Of a DNA stretch of 38,833 nucleotides, positions 8,229 to 18,471 are shown piece after piece. The translations under genes were made by a program, and so were the position numbers. Below the pieces are notes generated by a model that did no database searches, had not been told where the DNA came from, and saw nothing but the letters and a program-made list of their open reading frames with translations. How positions within the stretch are numbered: position 1 is the stretch's first letter; the number at the start of each line of letters is the position of its first letter. The DNA comes from Leptolyngbyaceae cyanobacterium RU_5_1 (GTDB lineage Bacteria; Cyanobacteriota; Cyanobacteriia; Leptolyngbyales; Leptolyngbyaceae), in assembly GCA_012034055.1 (NCBI GenBank), contig JAAUSG010000020.1:1-38833 (forward strand). Reading direction: 5' to 3'.

Positions 8229-9389
8229 ATGAAAATTCCATTTTCACCGCTTCATGTCACTGGTCAAGAACTTGAGTACGTTTACCAAGCCGTAACCAGT
8301 GGGCAGCTTGCCGGAGATGGCAGTTTTACTCAGAAGTGTCAGAGTTGGCTAGAAGAGACGATCGGCTCTCAAAAAGCACTCCTCACCAACTCCTGTACGG
8401 CAGCCTTAGAAATGGCAGCGATTCTGGCCAATATTCAGCCTGGAGACGAGGTGATTCTGCCATCTTTTACCTTCGTTTCAACGGCCAATGCGATCGTGTT
8501 GCGGGGGGGAGTACCAGTCTTTGTAGACATCCGCCCAGACACATTGAACTTAGATGAGTCTAAGGTTGAGGCCGCCATTACGCCCAAGACAAAAGCAATC
8601 TCGCCGGTTCACTACGCGGGTGTCGGCTGTGAGATGAACGAACTGATGACCCTGGCAAAGCAATATCAACTAACCGTCATCGAAGATGCGGCTCAAGGGA
8701 TTCTGGCGACTTATGAAAATCAGCCAATCGGAAGCTTTGGAGACATGGCAGCATTTAGCTTCCATGCAACCAAAAATATTGTGTCTGGTGAGGGGGGAGC
8801 ATTAGTCATTAATAATCCCACTTTGGTGGAACGAGCAGAAATTATTTGGGAAAAGGGCACTAATCGCAGCCAATTCTTTCGAGGAGAGGTTGATAAATAC
8901 ACCTGGGTCGATATTGGCTCCTCCTTTTTGCCGAGTGAGTTGACGGCTGCTTTTCTCTGGGCACAGTTACAGCAAGCGAAAGAGATTAACCAGCAACGGA
9001 TGAGGGTCTGGCAGCAGTATCACAAAGCCTTTGAGGGATTGGAGCTAGCATCCAAGGTTCGTCGCCCGTGTATTCCAACTCACTGCCAGCACAATGCCCA
9101 CATCTACTACTTGCTGACCAATAATGTAGATACTCGGACAGAACTATTGGCTCGTCTGAAAGCTGCTGGAATTCAAGCCACCTTTCATTACGTCCCCCTG
9201 CACAGCTCTCCTGCAGGACAGAAGTTTGGTCGGGTTTCAGGAGGGATGAGTGTCACAAACATGACGAGCGATCGCATGGTTCGCCTGCCGCTTTCAGCCA
9301 GCCTGACCGTAGACCAGGTGGATTACATCATCGCCACTGTCCTGGATGTGTTTAATGCAAAGTCAACGTTGACAGAGGCTTACCGTTAA
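8229..9389 (+). CDS. rffA: dTDP-4-amino-4,6-dideoxygalactose transaminase-like DegT/DnrJ aminotransferase
   Basis: PLP-dependent sugar aminotransferase, 386 residues. It has the fold-type I signature: the PLP-lysine is in SFHATKN (K182) and the Asp that contacts the PLP ring nitrogen is in EDAAQG (D153). The N-terminus (IPFSPLHVTGQELEYVYQA) and the ATKNIVSGEGGALV region resemble WecE/RffA, which makes dTDP-Fuc4N precursors. Such sugars go into surface polysaccharide. No other nucleotide-sugar gene is adjacent, so the substrate is inferred from sequence. A repeat element (9431-9506) follows immediately. Confidence 0.85.
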   Translation: MKIPFSPLHVTGQELEYVYQAVTSGQLAGDGSFTQKCQSWLEETIGSQKALLTNSCTAALEMAAILANIQPGDEVILPSFTFVSTANAIVLRGGVPVFVDIRPDTLNLDESKVEAAITPKTKAISPVHYAGVGCEMNELMTLAKQYQLTVIEDAAQGILATYENQPIGSFGDMAAFSFHATKNIVSGEGGALVINNPTLVERAEIIWEKGTNRSQFFRGEVDKYTWVDIGSSFLPSELTAAFLWAQLQQAKEINQQRMRVWQQYHKAFEGLELASKVRRPCIPTHCQHNAHIYYLLTNNVDTRTELLARLKAAGIQATFHYVPLHSSPAGQKFGRVSGGMSVTNMTSDRMVRLPLSASLTVDQVDYIIATVLDVFNAKSTLTEAYR

Positions 9390-9430
9390 GGCTCATGGAT
9401 GAAATAACTCCGAATGCTTGTGTAGCTTGT

Positions 9431-9506
9431 GTAGGATGTGTTAGCACAGCGTAACGCATCTTTTCCAGGGATTGATGCGTTACGGCTATCGCCTAACACA
9501 TCCTAC
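9431..9506. repeat. Palindromic REP/MITE-like element
   Basis: The left arm GTAGGATGTGTTAG...CGTAACGCATC pairs with GATGCGTTACG...CTAACACATCCTAC. The central loop is about 13 bases. It belongs to the same family as the copy at 37281-37358. It lies between the convergent aminotransferase and leuA genes, where it could also act as a terminator. Confidence 0.75.
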
Positions 9507-9534
9507 AACGTTCGATATTATTGAATTCCGATTC

Positions 9535-11187
9535 CTAACCGTCAGAGACAGCGGCTGAAGCCTCCTGCGCGGGTTCTAATACAGCCCCTTTGCCGGTTTG
9601 AGCCTGCAGTTCTTGGGACCGTAATGCCAGGTAGAGACGATTTAACGCATTCACATAAGCTTGAGCAGAGGCAACGATAATGTCGGTGTTGGCAGCGCGG
9701 CCTGAGAAAATTCGATCGTTGTAGCGCAGGCGAATCGTGACTTCTCCGATCGCATCAATCCCGGCTGTCACGGACTGAACCGAAAACTCAATCAACTGGT
9801 TGGGAACATTCACGACTCGGTTAATGGCTTTATACACGGCGTCTACCGGACCCGTTCCGGTTGCTGCATCGGTTAGCTCCTGACCCTCTGGAGTCCGCAA
9901 CGTGACCGTTGCCGTCGGACAAGCATGGTCGCCACAGGAGACTTGCACCAGTTCGAGTCGGAATAGATCAGGAGCCTGTTGAATTTCGTCGTTAACGATC
10001 GCCTCCAAATCCCAGTCCGTAATTTCCTTCTTTTTGTCTGCCAGCTCCTTAAAGCGAACGAAGGCCTTGTTGATATCCTGTTCCGTTAATTCAAACCCCA
10101 GTTCCTTAAGGCGAGAGCGGAAGGCGTTGCGACCCGACAGCTTACCCAACACGATTTGATTGTCGGTCAAGCCAATCAACTGGGCATCCATAATCTCGTA
10201 GGTGAGCTTATTCTTCAGCACGCCATCCTGATGAATGCCGGATTCATGGGCAAAGGCATTCGCTCCGACGATCGCCTTGTTTGGCTGTACCAACATCCCC
10301 GTCAGATTAGACACCAGGCGCGAGGTCTTGTAAAGCTGGCGTGTGTCGATGTTGGTCAGCGGCTGCTCCGAGTCTACAGGGCGACCAAAGAATGGATTGA
10401 AATATTGCCGTCGCACATGCAGCGCCATCACCAATTCTTCCAGCGCTGCATTACCGGCTCGTTCACCAATGCCGTTGATGGTACATTCCAACTGGCGGGC
10501 ACCGTTCTTCACCGCCTCTAAGAAATTGGCCACTGCCAAGCCCAAATCATTGTGCCCGTGAACGGAAATAATTGCCTGATCAATGTTGGGGACGTTTTCC
10601 TTGATGCCGCGAATCAAGGCTCCAAACTCAGATGGGGTCGTGTAGCCAACGGTGTCAGGAATGTTGATCGTGGTCGCACCGGCGGAGATCGCCCGTTCCA
10701 ACACAGCGTAAAGATACTCAGGATCACTGCGTCCAGCATCTTCTGGCGAAAACTCTACATTGCTGACCAGGGATTTGGCATAGGCAACCATTTCCTCCGC
10801 GATCGCCAACACCTCCTGACGAGTCTTCTTCAGCTTGTATTCCAGGTGAATATCTGATGTGGCAATAAAGGTGTGAATTCTAGAATGGGCGGCTGGTTTC
10901 AGAGCTTCAGCGGCGACTTGAATATCCGGTCGGGTTGCCCGCGCCAGTCCGCAGATAACCGGACCATCCGGCATACCCACGGTTTGGGCGATTTTTTGAA
11001 CGGCTTCAAAATCTCCAGGGCTGGAATAGGGGAAACCCGCTTCAATCACGTCTACACCCAGTCGAGCCAGTTGCCGCGCAATGGTCAGCTTCTCATCCAC
11101 ATTCAGCGTTGCACCGGGAGATTGTTCTCCATCGCGAAGTGTCGTGTCAAAGATGATAATCCGGTCGTTCTGTGACTGAGTGTTCAT
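9535..11187 (-). CDS. leuA: 2-isopropylmalate synthase
   Basis: Condenses acetyl-CoA with 2-oxoisovalerate in the first committed step of leucine synthesis. From the ATG at 11187 the product is about 550 residues. It opens with the HMGL-like catalytic barrel ([15 protein letters not shown]), contains the metal motif VHGHNDLG, and has the family's [12 protein letters not shown] region. A C-terminal regulatory domain (about residues 380-510) ends the protein and normally carries leucine feedback. An upstream in-frame ATG at 11232 would add 15 residues, but family members begin close to [12 protein letters not shown]. Full length, no defect. Confidence 0.95.
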   Translation of the reverse strand: MNTQSQNDRIIIFDTTLRDGEQSPGATLNVDEKLTIARQLARLGVDVIEAGFPYSSPGDFEAVQKIAQTVGMPDGPVICGLARATRPDIQVAAEALKPAAHSRIHTFIATSDIHLEYKLKKTRQEVLAIAEEMVAYAKSLVSNVEFSPEDAGRSDPEYLYAVLERAISAGATTINIPDTVGYTTPSEFGALIRGIKENVPNIDQAIISVHGHNDLGLAVANFLEAVKNGARQLECTINGIGERAGNAALEELVMALHVRRQYFNPFFGRPVDSEQPLTNIDTRQLYKTSRLVSNLTGMLVQPNKAIVGANAFAHESGIHQDGVLKNKLTYEIMDAQLIGLTDNQIVLGKLSGRNAFRSRLKELGFELTEQDINKAFVRFKELADKKKEITDWDLEAIVNDEIQQAPDLFRLELVQVSCGDHACPTATVTLRTPEGQELTDAATGTGPVDAVYKAINRVVNVPNQLIEFSVQSVTAGIDAIGEVTIRLRYNDRIFSGRAANTDIIVASAQAYVNALNRLYLALRSQELQAQTGKGAVLEPAQEASAAVSDG

Positions 11188-11298
11188 AGGTAATGACGAA
11201 AATTTTTGCAGCAAAGATGACGCTATCTGCATACTAGCCTACCGCTTCTGCAGAGAAATCTGGCCCTTTTTAATCGAGGGCTTACACAGGTAAGGGGG

Positions 11299-11370
11299 CA
11301 TTGGTAGTGGGTAATCGGACATTCAGCCAATCACCCACTACTGACTACCAATGACCAACCACCAATGACA
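11299..11370. repeat. Short inverted/direct repeat upstream of leuA
   Basis: CATTGGTAGTGGGT at 11299 pairs imperfectly with ACCCACTACTGACTACCAATG starting at 11333, and ACCAATGAC-type words repeat after it. This looks like low-complexity intergenic repeat common in cyanobacteria. It separates leuA from the NYN gene. A terminator for the NYN gene is possible. Confidence 0.4.
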
Positions 11371-11374
11371 CTCT

Positions 11375-11893
11375 TCAATAGTCAACCTTTTCAATTGCTT
11401 TACGAATGTCATTCAAATCAATGTAGCGATCGGTGGCATTTCTTAGCTCTCTGGCAATCATGCCTTCCGTCGAAACAACCGTAATGTGAGTGCTTTTGCC
11501 CCGTAACAGCTCGATCGCCCGTTCAAAATCACCGTCTCCACTGAACAGCACCACGCGATCGTATTGATCAACGGTGTTGAACATATCGACGACAATTTCA
11601 ATATCTAAGTTCGCCTTCTGAGAATAACGCCCTGAATTGTCATCGTAATACTCTTTCAAAATCTTGGTTCTGACGGTATACCCCAAACTAATTAGGGCAT
11701 CGCGGAAACCCCGTTGATCTTGGAGATCCTTGAGTCCGGTGTACCAGAAAGCATTGACCAAAACAACTTCTGGGTCATTGGTGAAATACTCTAATACTCG
11801 TTTGGGGTCAAAAAACCAACCATTTTTCTGCTGAGCATAGAACATATTGTTGCCGTCTACAAAAATAGAAAGACGGTTTGCTGAGTATTGCAT
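11375..11893 (-). CDS. NYN domain protein, LabA/DUF88 family
   Basis: A 172-residue PIN-like NYN domain. Conserved acidic residues of the metal site are visible: FVDGNN near residue 13, LDIEIVVDM near 98, and SGDGDFERAI near 120. The family is predicted to be RNA nucleases. The cyanobacterial member LabA affects circadian output, but paralogues are numerous, so I do not assign that role. Single gene, downstream of the long gap before the CHASE2 kinase. Confidence 0.85.
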   Translation of the reverse strand: MQYSANRLSIFVDGNNMFYAQQKNGWFFDPKRVLEYFTNDPEVVLVNAFWYTGLKDLQDQRGFRDALISLGYTVRTKILKEYYDDNSGRYSQKANLDIEIVVDMFNTVDQYDRVVLFSGDGDFERAIELLRGKSTHITVVSTEGMIARELRNATDRYIDLNDIRKAIEKVDY

Positions 11894-12537
11894 AGAAACT
11901 TAGGAGTAAAAGACAAATTAATTTGGATAACCAATTGTAACAAGTTAACTTATACAGGTTAGCGACGCGATCGCCCTAGAGCACAACTCAATCAACTTTA
12001 TAATCCTAATCCATGTTCAATGGCTGCCTTGCTTGACCTGAACATTTCAAACACTCGAAATGGGCATGCTTTATTCGTAAAGACAGACGATACTGACCTT
12101 CTTAACAGTAAGCTTACAAAGCTAGGGAAGAGATGAGTGTATAAAAAATTCACCTGAATTCGCATACTTATTTCGATTTGGGTATTCAGCGTTTTATCCA
12201 GAATCTTGACAAAGACTAGACATTTAACTGGACATAGTAAAGATTACTGCTCCTATTTTCGCAAAAAAGAAACCCTGACGCTAATTAGCAGAATTATTGC
12301 CGATTTTAGCGGCATTTTGGAGGGCAGTGAAAACTGTTGTAGTGTCAATGACCCTAGCCAATGAACTGACCGATAAGCTCTAATAGTATAGGTTCTGTTG
12401 ATGATTTTGTTTGCTGTGGGGTGAGTTCCATCTATTGGCTGTTAAACCACGTCCAGCTCGGAATCTGTAGCTTTCCCTTAAGAAAAACTTCAGGTCTGGA
12501 CATGGACAAGGTTTAATGTTTTGCGCGAGGTTTACAA
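11894..12537. other. Long intergenic region, no gene seen
   Basis: About 640 bp between two divergently transcribed genes (NYN on minus, CHASE2-kinase on plus). It is more AT-rich than its neighbours. I see no tRNA, no convincing protein frame and no strong hairpin. It must hold both promoters, but I cannot place them securely. Confidence 0.5.
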
Positions 12538-14981
12538 ATGTCTGAAGCACCACTCCCTGAAACTGAAACCCATGTTGTGGAAGTGTCACCAACAGGCAAT
12601 CGTCCCTCACGGCGCTTCTCCCAGAGCCTAAATCCCAAGACAATGCTCTCAAAGGTGCGTCTGGCCAGGCTGGGTCTGTCGAACGTTGGACATCTGCTGA
12701 TGGGTGTATTTGCAATAACGGCTGGACTGATGACCGCTAATCAAGCGCATCTGGCTGAGCTGCTGGAGTGTCATGCACACACTCTATTTTTTGACATTCG
12801 CGGCCCTGTGGAGACACCCAAAATCACTTCTGATGACGAGGCGATCGTGATTCTGGCAATGGATGACACGACCATGACTCAGGGCACGGAGGTCTACGCC
12901 GGAAACCCGGAACAGTATTCATATTTTGCCTCGATCTCCCGCTGGCCCTGGCAACGCACTGCTTATGCGATCGCCATCGATCGCTTGATGCAAGCCGGAG
13001 CAAAAGCGGTCGTTTTGGATGTGGTGTTAGATGCACCCAGCGGTTACGGACCTGAAGATGATCAGCAACTGCAAAGGGTTCTGAAGAAGTATCCAGGACG
13101 GATTGCCCTGGCCACTAAGTATGAGAGCGATCAAGAACGCGAAGGAGATTTGATCAAACCATTACTTCCCAATCAAACCTTTCGGGATGCCTCATCAGTG
13201 ATCGGCTTCATCAACTTTCCCCTCAATCGGGATGGTCGCATTCATAAGCTAGGGAGTGAATACCCAAAGCTAGAGGCACAAACCTATCCTGATACCCTCG
13301 CCAAGGCCTTTTTGAAACAGACTGACGAGATCCCCTCATTGGCAGAAGGCGCTCTCAGAGCTGGTCAACAGCCTTACGTTTCGCCAAGTGGACAAAATAT
13401 TTTCTTTTATGGTCCAGGTGGCACCTTCAAACAAGTTCCGTTCTGGTGGATGCTAGACCCAACGAACTGGAGCGTTGCTCAACGGGAGCAAACCTTTAAA
13501 GACAAAATTGTCCTGATTGGACCAATGGGTGGCGGCGGAATCTTTCAAGATTTCCATGCCGCACCCTTTTCGGGCAGTTGGTTGAATCCAAACAAGATGG
13601 CAGGGATTGAAATTCAGGCAAACGCGATCGCACCCTGCTTGAAGATAAATCTGTTGCCAACGCCATCCCCAATCTGGTTGGACAAGGCTGGTTTGTCTGC
13701 ATTCTGGTATTGGCAGCCGGTATTTTGCAGACCCGCACGCTGCGTCCATTGCGTCGCTTTGGAGTGGCAGCCGCGATCGCCCTTATCTGGGGAAGTTTAA
13801 GCTATATCGTTTTCGTCCAGGAGCGTTTGGTTTTGCCCACCGCCGTTCCCATGCTGGCAATTTTCTTCAGTGGCTCTTCTTACCTGTTCACTGGAGTTGT
13901 GAGTGAAAAACTGAAGCTGAAGCGAGCCGTGAAGAAATTCGCGAGTTCACCAGCCGTTCAGGAACTGGTTAGCGTCAGTCAACAAAGCGATTTGCAGCCT
14001 CTGATTGAAGAGCACCATCAGGAAATTATTGGTAGAAAGCTGGGCGGACGTTATGTCATTGTCCGCGACCTGGCGTCTGGTGGATTCGGTAAGACCTATA
14101 TTGCTGAAGACACACTCAGACCAGGCAATCCGCTCTGCGTTGTTAAACGATTAAGACCTGCCAGCAACAACCCCAAGGTCTTGAGGCTGGCACAGGAACT
14201 GTTTGACCGAGAGGCCAAAACACTAGAGAAATTAGGTAGACACAACCAAATTCCGCAACTGTTGGCATACATCAACGAAGATGAGGAGTTTTACCTGGTT
14301 CAGGAATATGTTGAAGGAAAAGCGTTGATTGATGAGCTGTCCCTTGGTAATTTGCTGGGGCGGCTTCCTGAACGAAGGGTGGTTGAGATTCTTCAAGAAC
14401 TCCTACAAATCCTGGAATTTGTTCACCAGCAAGGAGTCATTCACCGGGATATTAAGCCTGGCAATATCATCCGACGGTACTCTGACAACAAACTGGTTCT
14501 AATCGACTTTGGTGCCGTGAAGCAACTTAAGCAACTGGTAGAAACTGAAACTGAAGCGGTTGCCACGAAACTGACTGTGGCAATTGGTACAGATGGCTTC
14601 ATGGCTCCGGAACAAGCAGATGGAAAGCCATGCTTTGGCAGTGATATCTATTCAGTAGGAATCACGGGCATTCAAGCATTAACGGGAATCTCAGCAAGCA
14701 AGCTGAAGGATAAGCGAGATTCGCGCACGGCTGAGCTGATGTGGAAAGAAAACGCTCAAGTCAGTCATACCCTGGCAGAAATCCTGGATAAGATGGTGTG
14801 TTACAACTTTGCTGAACGCTACAAGTCTGCGACAGCAGCTCTGGAAGCACTGAGTCCCCTGGCTGACTATGCACAACAATCTTTACTCCTGGATGATGTA
14901 TTAAACATTCAGCACGCATCTGCAGATGTGGAAGATTCAGTCGTGGAAGAAACCCGTCCCTGGCCTGAGACCTTCAGTTAA
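12538..14981 (+). CDS. CHASE2 domain serine/threonine protein kinase (one-base frameshift)
   Basis: Membrane receptor-type Ser/Thr kinase, about 814 residues after repair. An N-terminal membrane helix (VGHLLMGVFAITAGLM) is followed by an extracytoplasmic CHASE2 sensor to about residue 360. Two or three membrane helices come next. Last is a Hanks kinase with GGFGKTY glycine loop, CVVKRL lysine, HRDIKPGN catalytic loop, DFGAVK metal motif and GTDGFMAPEQ. The frame breaks just after GCGATCGC at 13624-13631. One added base gives AIATLLEDKSVANAIPNLVG, which fits CHASE2. Both halves are well preserved, so an assembly error is likelier than a real split. The ligand is unknown. Confidence 0.85.
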
Positions 14982-14993
14982 GAACAATGAACA

Positions 14994-15062
14994 ATTCAAA
15001 ATGCAAAATTAAGAATGGAAAACCCTGACTGGTAGCCAATTTTTAATTTTTAACTTTGAATT
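14994..15062. terminator. AT-rich inverted repeat between convergent genes
   Basis: The arms are ATTCAAAATGCAAAATTAAG (14994-15013) and a near complement, TTTTAATTTTTAACTTTGAA, ending about 15060. They lie between the kinase stop and the stop of the convergent 15084-15779 gene. This AT-rich palindrome could serve as a bidirectional terminator, but it also resembles repeated intergenic filler. Confidence 0.45.
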
Positions 15063-15083
15063 TTTAATTAAAGCTCGACGAAA

Positions 15084-15779
15084 CTACTGAAGAGTGTCCT
15101 CACGATTGTCCAACCACAGTCCTACTGTAGATGTGGTATCCGGAGCTTCTTCTTCAAGGCTGCTTTCTGGAGTTTGTCGAGTTACGAATGGTAAAAATGC
15201 GCCTCTCAGTCCGCGTTTGACGCGCTCTGGCGTTCCCTCAAACACAACAAACAAAGGATAGATACTCTCAGACCCCTCGCTAAGAATATGCCGATAACGC
15301 AATGGCATATCCCATTCGTAGCCCCTGCTCAACCACACCTGAGTTTGTCGCCATCGGCTGAGTAGGTCTGAAAAATCTTCATGTGGGCGGTGGACAAAGA
15401 TGAATACTTCCACTCCAGCTTTGATTTTCCACTCTGGATCGCACATCAAGATCGCGATATCGCAAGGCAAGCACAGAGTTTCGCTGGAGGTTGTATGAAT
15501 AGGACTGTTTGTGGCAGAAACGGAACCCCGGAGTCGAACAATCGGAAGTGGGATGGCAATGATGCTCTCATCTGGACGACGCATACTGGGGATCAGTTCT
15601 AGATAAGGGCGAAATTGCCGCAACAAAGCGATCGCGGCTGACACGGTGCTATACTCCGCTAACGCCTCTTCATAGTGAGATTTCTGAATAAACATAGTCG
15701 TGCTAACCGTTAAACCAGCAAAACCCTCCACCTGAGCAGAGGGTTGCAAAATACGAATGTCTCTTCCAATCCAAACCAT
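15084..15779 (-). CDS. Hypothetical protein, 231 aa, next to pilC
   Basis: Unrecognised family. The protein is soluble with no signal peptide. It begins MVWIGRDIRILQPSAQVEGFAG and its middle part has alternating strands (LCLPCDIAILMC, VEVFIFVHRPHEDF). The C-terminal ~25 residues are acidic. It starts 54 bp after the pilC stop on the same strand and could be the last gene of a pilB-pilT-pilC-X operon, which would suggest a pilus-related role. That is inference from position only. Confidence 0.65.
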   Translation of the reverse strand: MVWIGRDIRILQPSAQVEGFAGLTVSTTMFIQKSHYEEALAEYSTVSAAIALLRQFRPYLELIPSMRRPDESIIAIPLPIVRLRGSVSATNSPIHTTSSETLCLPCDIAILMCDPEWKIKAGVEVFIFVHRPHEDFSDLLSRWRQTQVWLSRGYEWDMPLRYRHILSEGSESIYPLFVVFEGTPERVKRGLRGAFLPFVTRQTPESSLEEEAPDTTSTVGLWLDNREDTLQ

Positions 15780-15833
15780 TAGCCCTCTGAGAAATCATCC
15801 CATCCCCTTCTAGAAACTGGAGAATGGTTGGAA

Positions 15834-17057
15834 TTAGCCCAGCGCATCGAAAACTGTGAATATCGGCAAGTACATCGCCAGCAAGATTGAACCCACCATA
15901 CCGCCCAGAAATACGATCATGATCGGCTCCATGATGGAGGTTAAGGCTTTAACAGCCTGCTCAACCTCGTCCTCGTAGAAATCAGCCACTTTGGTCAGCA
16001 TCAAATCCAGTTCACCGGTCTCCTCACCGATACTGATCATCTGAATCGCCATCAGCGGAAACACCTGCTCCTTCTGCAACGCAATACTGATCATGCCCCC
16101 CGTTTGAATCTCACGGCGTGCTTCATCGACAGCATTGGCAATGATTTGATTCCCGGCTGTGTCTCGGACAATTTCCAAGCACGTTAAAATCGGCACACCA
16201 GACCGAGTTAATGCCCCAAAGGTTCGACAAAACCGGGCTGTAGATGACTTCTGAATCAGGTCGCCAAACAATGGCATTTTCAAGAGCAACCGGTCTACGG
16301 TCTCACGACCAACTCGGGTTTTGTAATACTGTCTGAATGCAAAAATTGCAACAGCAATCACCACAATGGACAAGAAAACGTTCTTGATGTCTTGTACAAA
16401 ATAACTAATGCCCATCATGAACTGGGTGAATACTGGCAGCTCAACCCCAAGGTCATTGAAAATGTTGGCAAAAACGGGTAGCAGGAAGCGTACCATTGCG
16501 AAAAAGATTAGAATCGCCAACACCCCTACCGTAACCGGATAGGCCATCGCCGATTTAATCTGGTTTTGCAGCCGAGCAATGTCCTCTAGCAGCTTCGACA
16601 AACGGTTTAGTACTTCATCGAGTACGCCACCGACCTCGCCCGCCTGGATCATTGCGGTATACAACTTGTCAAAGCATTCAGGGTACTTACGCATTGAATC
16701 AGACAAACTAATGCCCTGTTGAACATCCGCGCTGACACCCATGAGGGCTTTCTTGAGTTTGGGGTTCTGGCATTGCTCGGACAACACTCCAAGTCCTCGC
16801 ACCAATGCCACACCCGCATTCACCAAAGCCGCAAATTGGCGCGAGAACACTGCCTTGTCTTTGACAGTGACTTTTGCAAAGCGGGTGCTTAACTCCTTCA
16901 GATCAAAGTTCAGAGAAACGCTTTCGTCCTGCTTTAACTCTTGAACAAATAGACCTCTTTCGCGCAGGGTTGCGCGTGCATCTCTAATCGAATCGGCAAC
17001 GAGCCTTTCTCGTCGAGAACCTCTAGCATCTTGAACACGGGCAACAAAGGTAGGCAT
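15834..17057 (-). CDS. pilC: Type IV pilus inner-membrane platform protein PilC
   Basis: Polytopic GspF/PilC-family protein, 407 residues. It couples the PilB and PilT motors to pilus assembly. It contains two repeated T2SSF domains (about 70-195 and 270-395) with hydrophobic helices ending each (VGVLAILIFFAMVRFLLPVF, IMIVFLGGMVGSILLAMYLPIF). Family features include SRQFAALVNAGV and GEVGGVLDEVLNRL. A Shine-Dalgarno (AGAGGTAA) lies about seven bases before the ATG. It follows pilT with a 120-bp gap, as in other cyanobacteria. Confidence 0.93.
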   Translation of the reverse strand: MPTFVARVQDARGSRRERLVADSIRDARATLRERGLFVQELKQDESVSLNFDLKELSTRFAKVTVKDKAVFSRQFAALVNAGVALVRGLGVLSEQCQNPKLKKALMGVSADVQQGISLSDSMRKYPECFDKLYTAMIQAGEVGGVLDEVLNRLSKLLEDIARLQNQIKSAMAYPVTVGVLAILIFFAMVRFLLPVFANIFNDLGVELPVFTQFMMGISYFVQDIKNVFLSIVVIAVAIFAFRQYYKTRVGRETVDRLLLKMPLFGDLIQKSSTARFCRTFGALTRSGVPILTCLEIVRDTAGNQIIANAVDEARREIQTGGMISIALQKEQVFPLMAIQMISIGEETGELDLMLTKVADFYEDEVEQAVKALTSIMEPIMIVFLGGMVGSILLAMYLPIFTVFDALG

Positions 17058-17177
17058 GGCAGGGTTACCTCTGACAATTGAAGGAGTGTATAGCTACGAT
17101 GGCATCATACCCGCTTCTGCAGAATTCGATTTCGATTATTTCCAGCGATTCACTGAAATGCAGAAGCAAGTGAGCAC

Positions 17178-18296
17178 CTAACGCCTGCTTGTGGTTGCCC
17201 CGGCTGGGGATGCTCCAGCGGGTGCAGTGCCAATTAAGCGCTGAAGTTCGTCCGGGCGAGAGGTTTTGGACATCGCTGATTCAAAGGTGATGATGCCTTG
17301 TTTGTATTGGTCTGCCAAAACTTTCTCCAGGGTTTGCATCCCCAACTTACCGCCAGTTTGGATCGCTGAGTAAATTTGGGCTGTTTTTCCTTCACGAATC
17401 AGGTTGGCGATCGCAGGTGTCACAATCATAGTTTCTTGAGACATGATCCGCCCGTATTCACCGGGCCTGAGATTTTTCCTGGGAACCAGGGTTTGGCTAA
17501 ATACAGCGACCAGAGAGTTTGAGAGCTGCACACGAACTTGAGTTTGCTGATCGGCCGGGAAAACGTCAATCATCCGGTCAACCGTTTGAGCGGCTGAACT
17601 GGTGTGCAGCGTGGCAAATACCAGGTGTCCCGTTTCTGCGGCTGTAATTGCCAGAGAGATGGTTTCCAAATCCCGCATCTCGCCCACCAGAATAATGTCA
17701 GGATCTTCTCGCAACGCCGCTCTCAAAGCATTGGCAAAACTCTTGGTATCCTCACCCAGTTGACGCTGGTGAATCAAGCTCTTCATCGGTTCAAAGACAT
17801 ACTCAATCGGATCTTCAACGGTTAAGATATGCTCTGCCCGAGTCCGGTTAATCATATCGATCATCGAAGCCAGGGTTGTCGTCTTACCCGAACCGGTTGG
17901 TCCGGTGACGAGAATTAACCCCCTTGGCTTTTCTGCCATTTCTCTGACTACATCTGGCAGTCCGAGCTTGTCAAAGCTGGGAATCTTAGAGCTGAGGGCA
18001 CGTAGGGCAGCCGCATAAGTCCCCCGATCCTTGTAGACGTTGACGCGGAAACGAGCAAGGCCCCTAACGCCGTAGGAACAGTCAAGTTCCCAGTTCTGCT
18101 CAAGATTTTTGCGCTGCGTGTTATTCAACATGCTGAAAATCAAGCGTTGACACTCCTCGGCGGTCAAGGGTTGATCGCCAACGGGCTGCAGCTTACCGCT
18201 GATGCGGAAGTAGGGAGGCAACCCAGCAGTCAGGTGCAGGTCGGAGCCACCTAGCTCAATCAACTGCTCCATCAGGTCTTCAATCATTAACTCCAT
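17178..18296 (-). CDS. pilT: Type IV pilus retraction ATPase PilT
   Basis: Hexameric retraction ATPase, 372 residues, cytoplasmic at the pilus base, needed for twitching motility. The Walker A motif GPTGSGKTT is at about residues 132-140. The Asp box (EDPIEYVF) and Walker B (DPDIILVGEMRD) follow. The PilT-specific retraction motif appears as AIANLIREGK near residue 310. A Shine-Dalgarno (AAGGAG) lies eight bases before the ATG. The C-terminus is Ala/Gly/Pro-rich (APAGASPAGA), slightly beyond the usual end. Confidence 0.95.
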   Translation of the reverse strand: MELMIEDLMEQLIELGGSDLHLTAGLPPYFRISGKLQPVGDQPLTAEECQRLIFSMLNNTQRKNLEQNWELDCSYGVRGLARFRVNVYKDRGTYAAALRALSSKIPSFDKLGLPDVVREMAEKPRGLILVTGPTGSGKTTTLASMIDMINRTRAEHILTVEDPIEYVFEPMKSLIHQRQLGEDTKSFANALRAALREDPDIILVGEMRDLETISLAITAAETGHLVFATLHTSSAAQTVDRMIDVFPADQQTQVRVQLSNSLVAVFSQTLVPRKNLRPGEYGRIMSQETMIVTPAIANLIREGKTAQIYSAIQTGGKLGMQTLEKVLADQYKQGIITFESAMSKTSRPDELQRLIGTAPAGASPAGATTSRR

Positions 18297-18471
18297 GAAG
18301 CTTGCTCCTTGCGCGATTAGTAGTGCGACTTGATTGGTGATTCAGTGGCGATCGCTATCATCGCTGCTAAAAATGAACTGACTTAGAACCCTAGTCTACC
18401 CACTTACTGCTTGATGCTTTCAAAGCTTGGAAAGCAATTAGAGTTGGCGGTTAGCTATTGGAGATGTTTCT

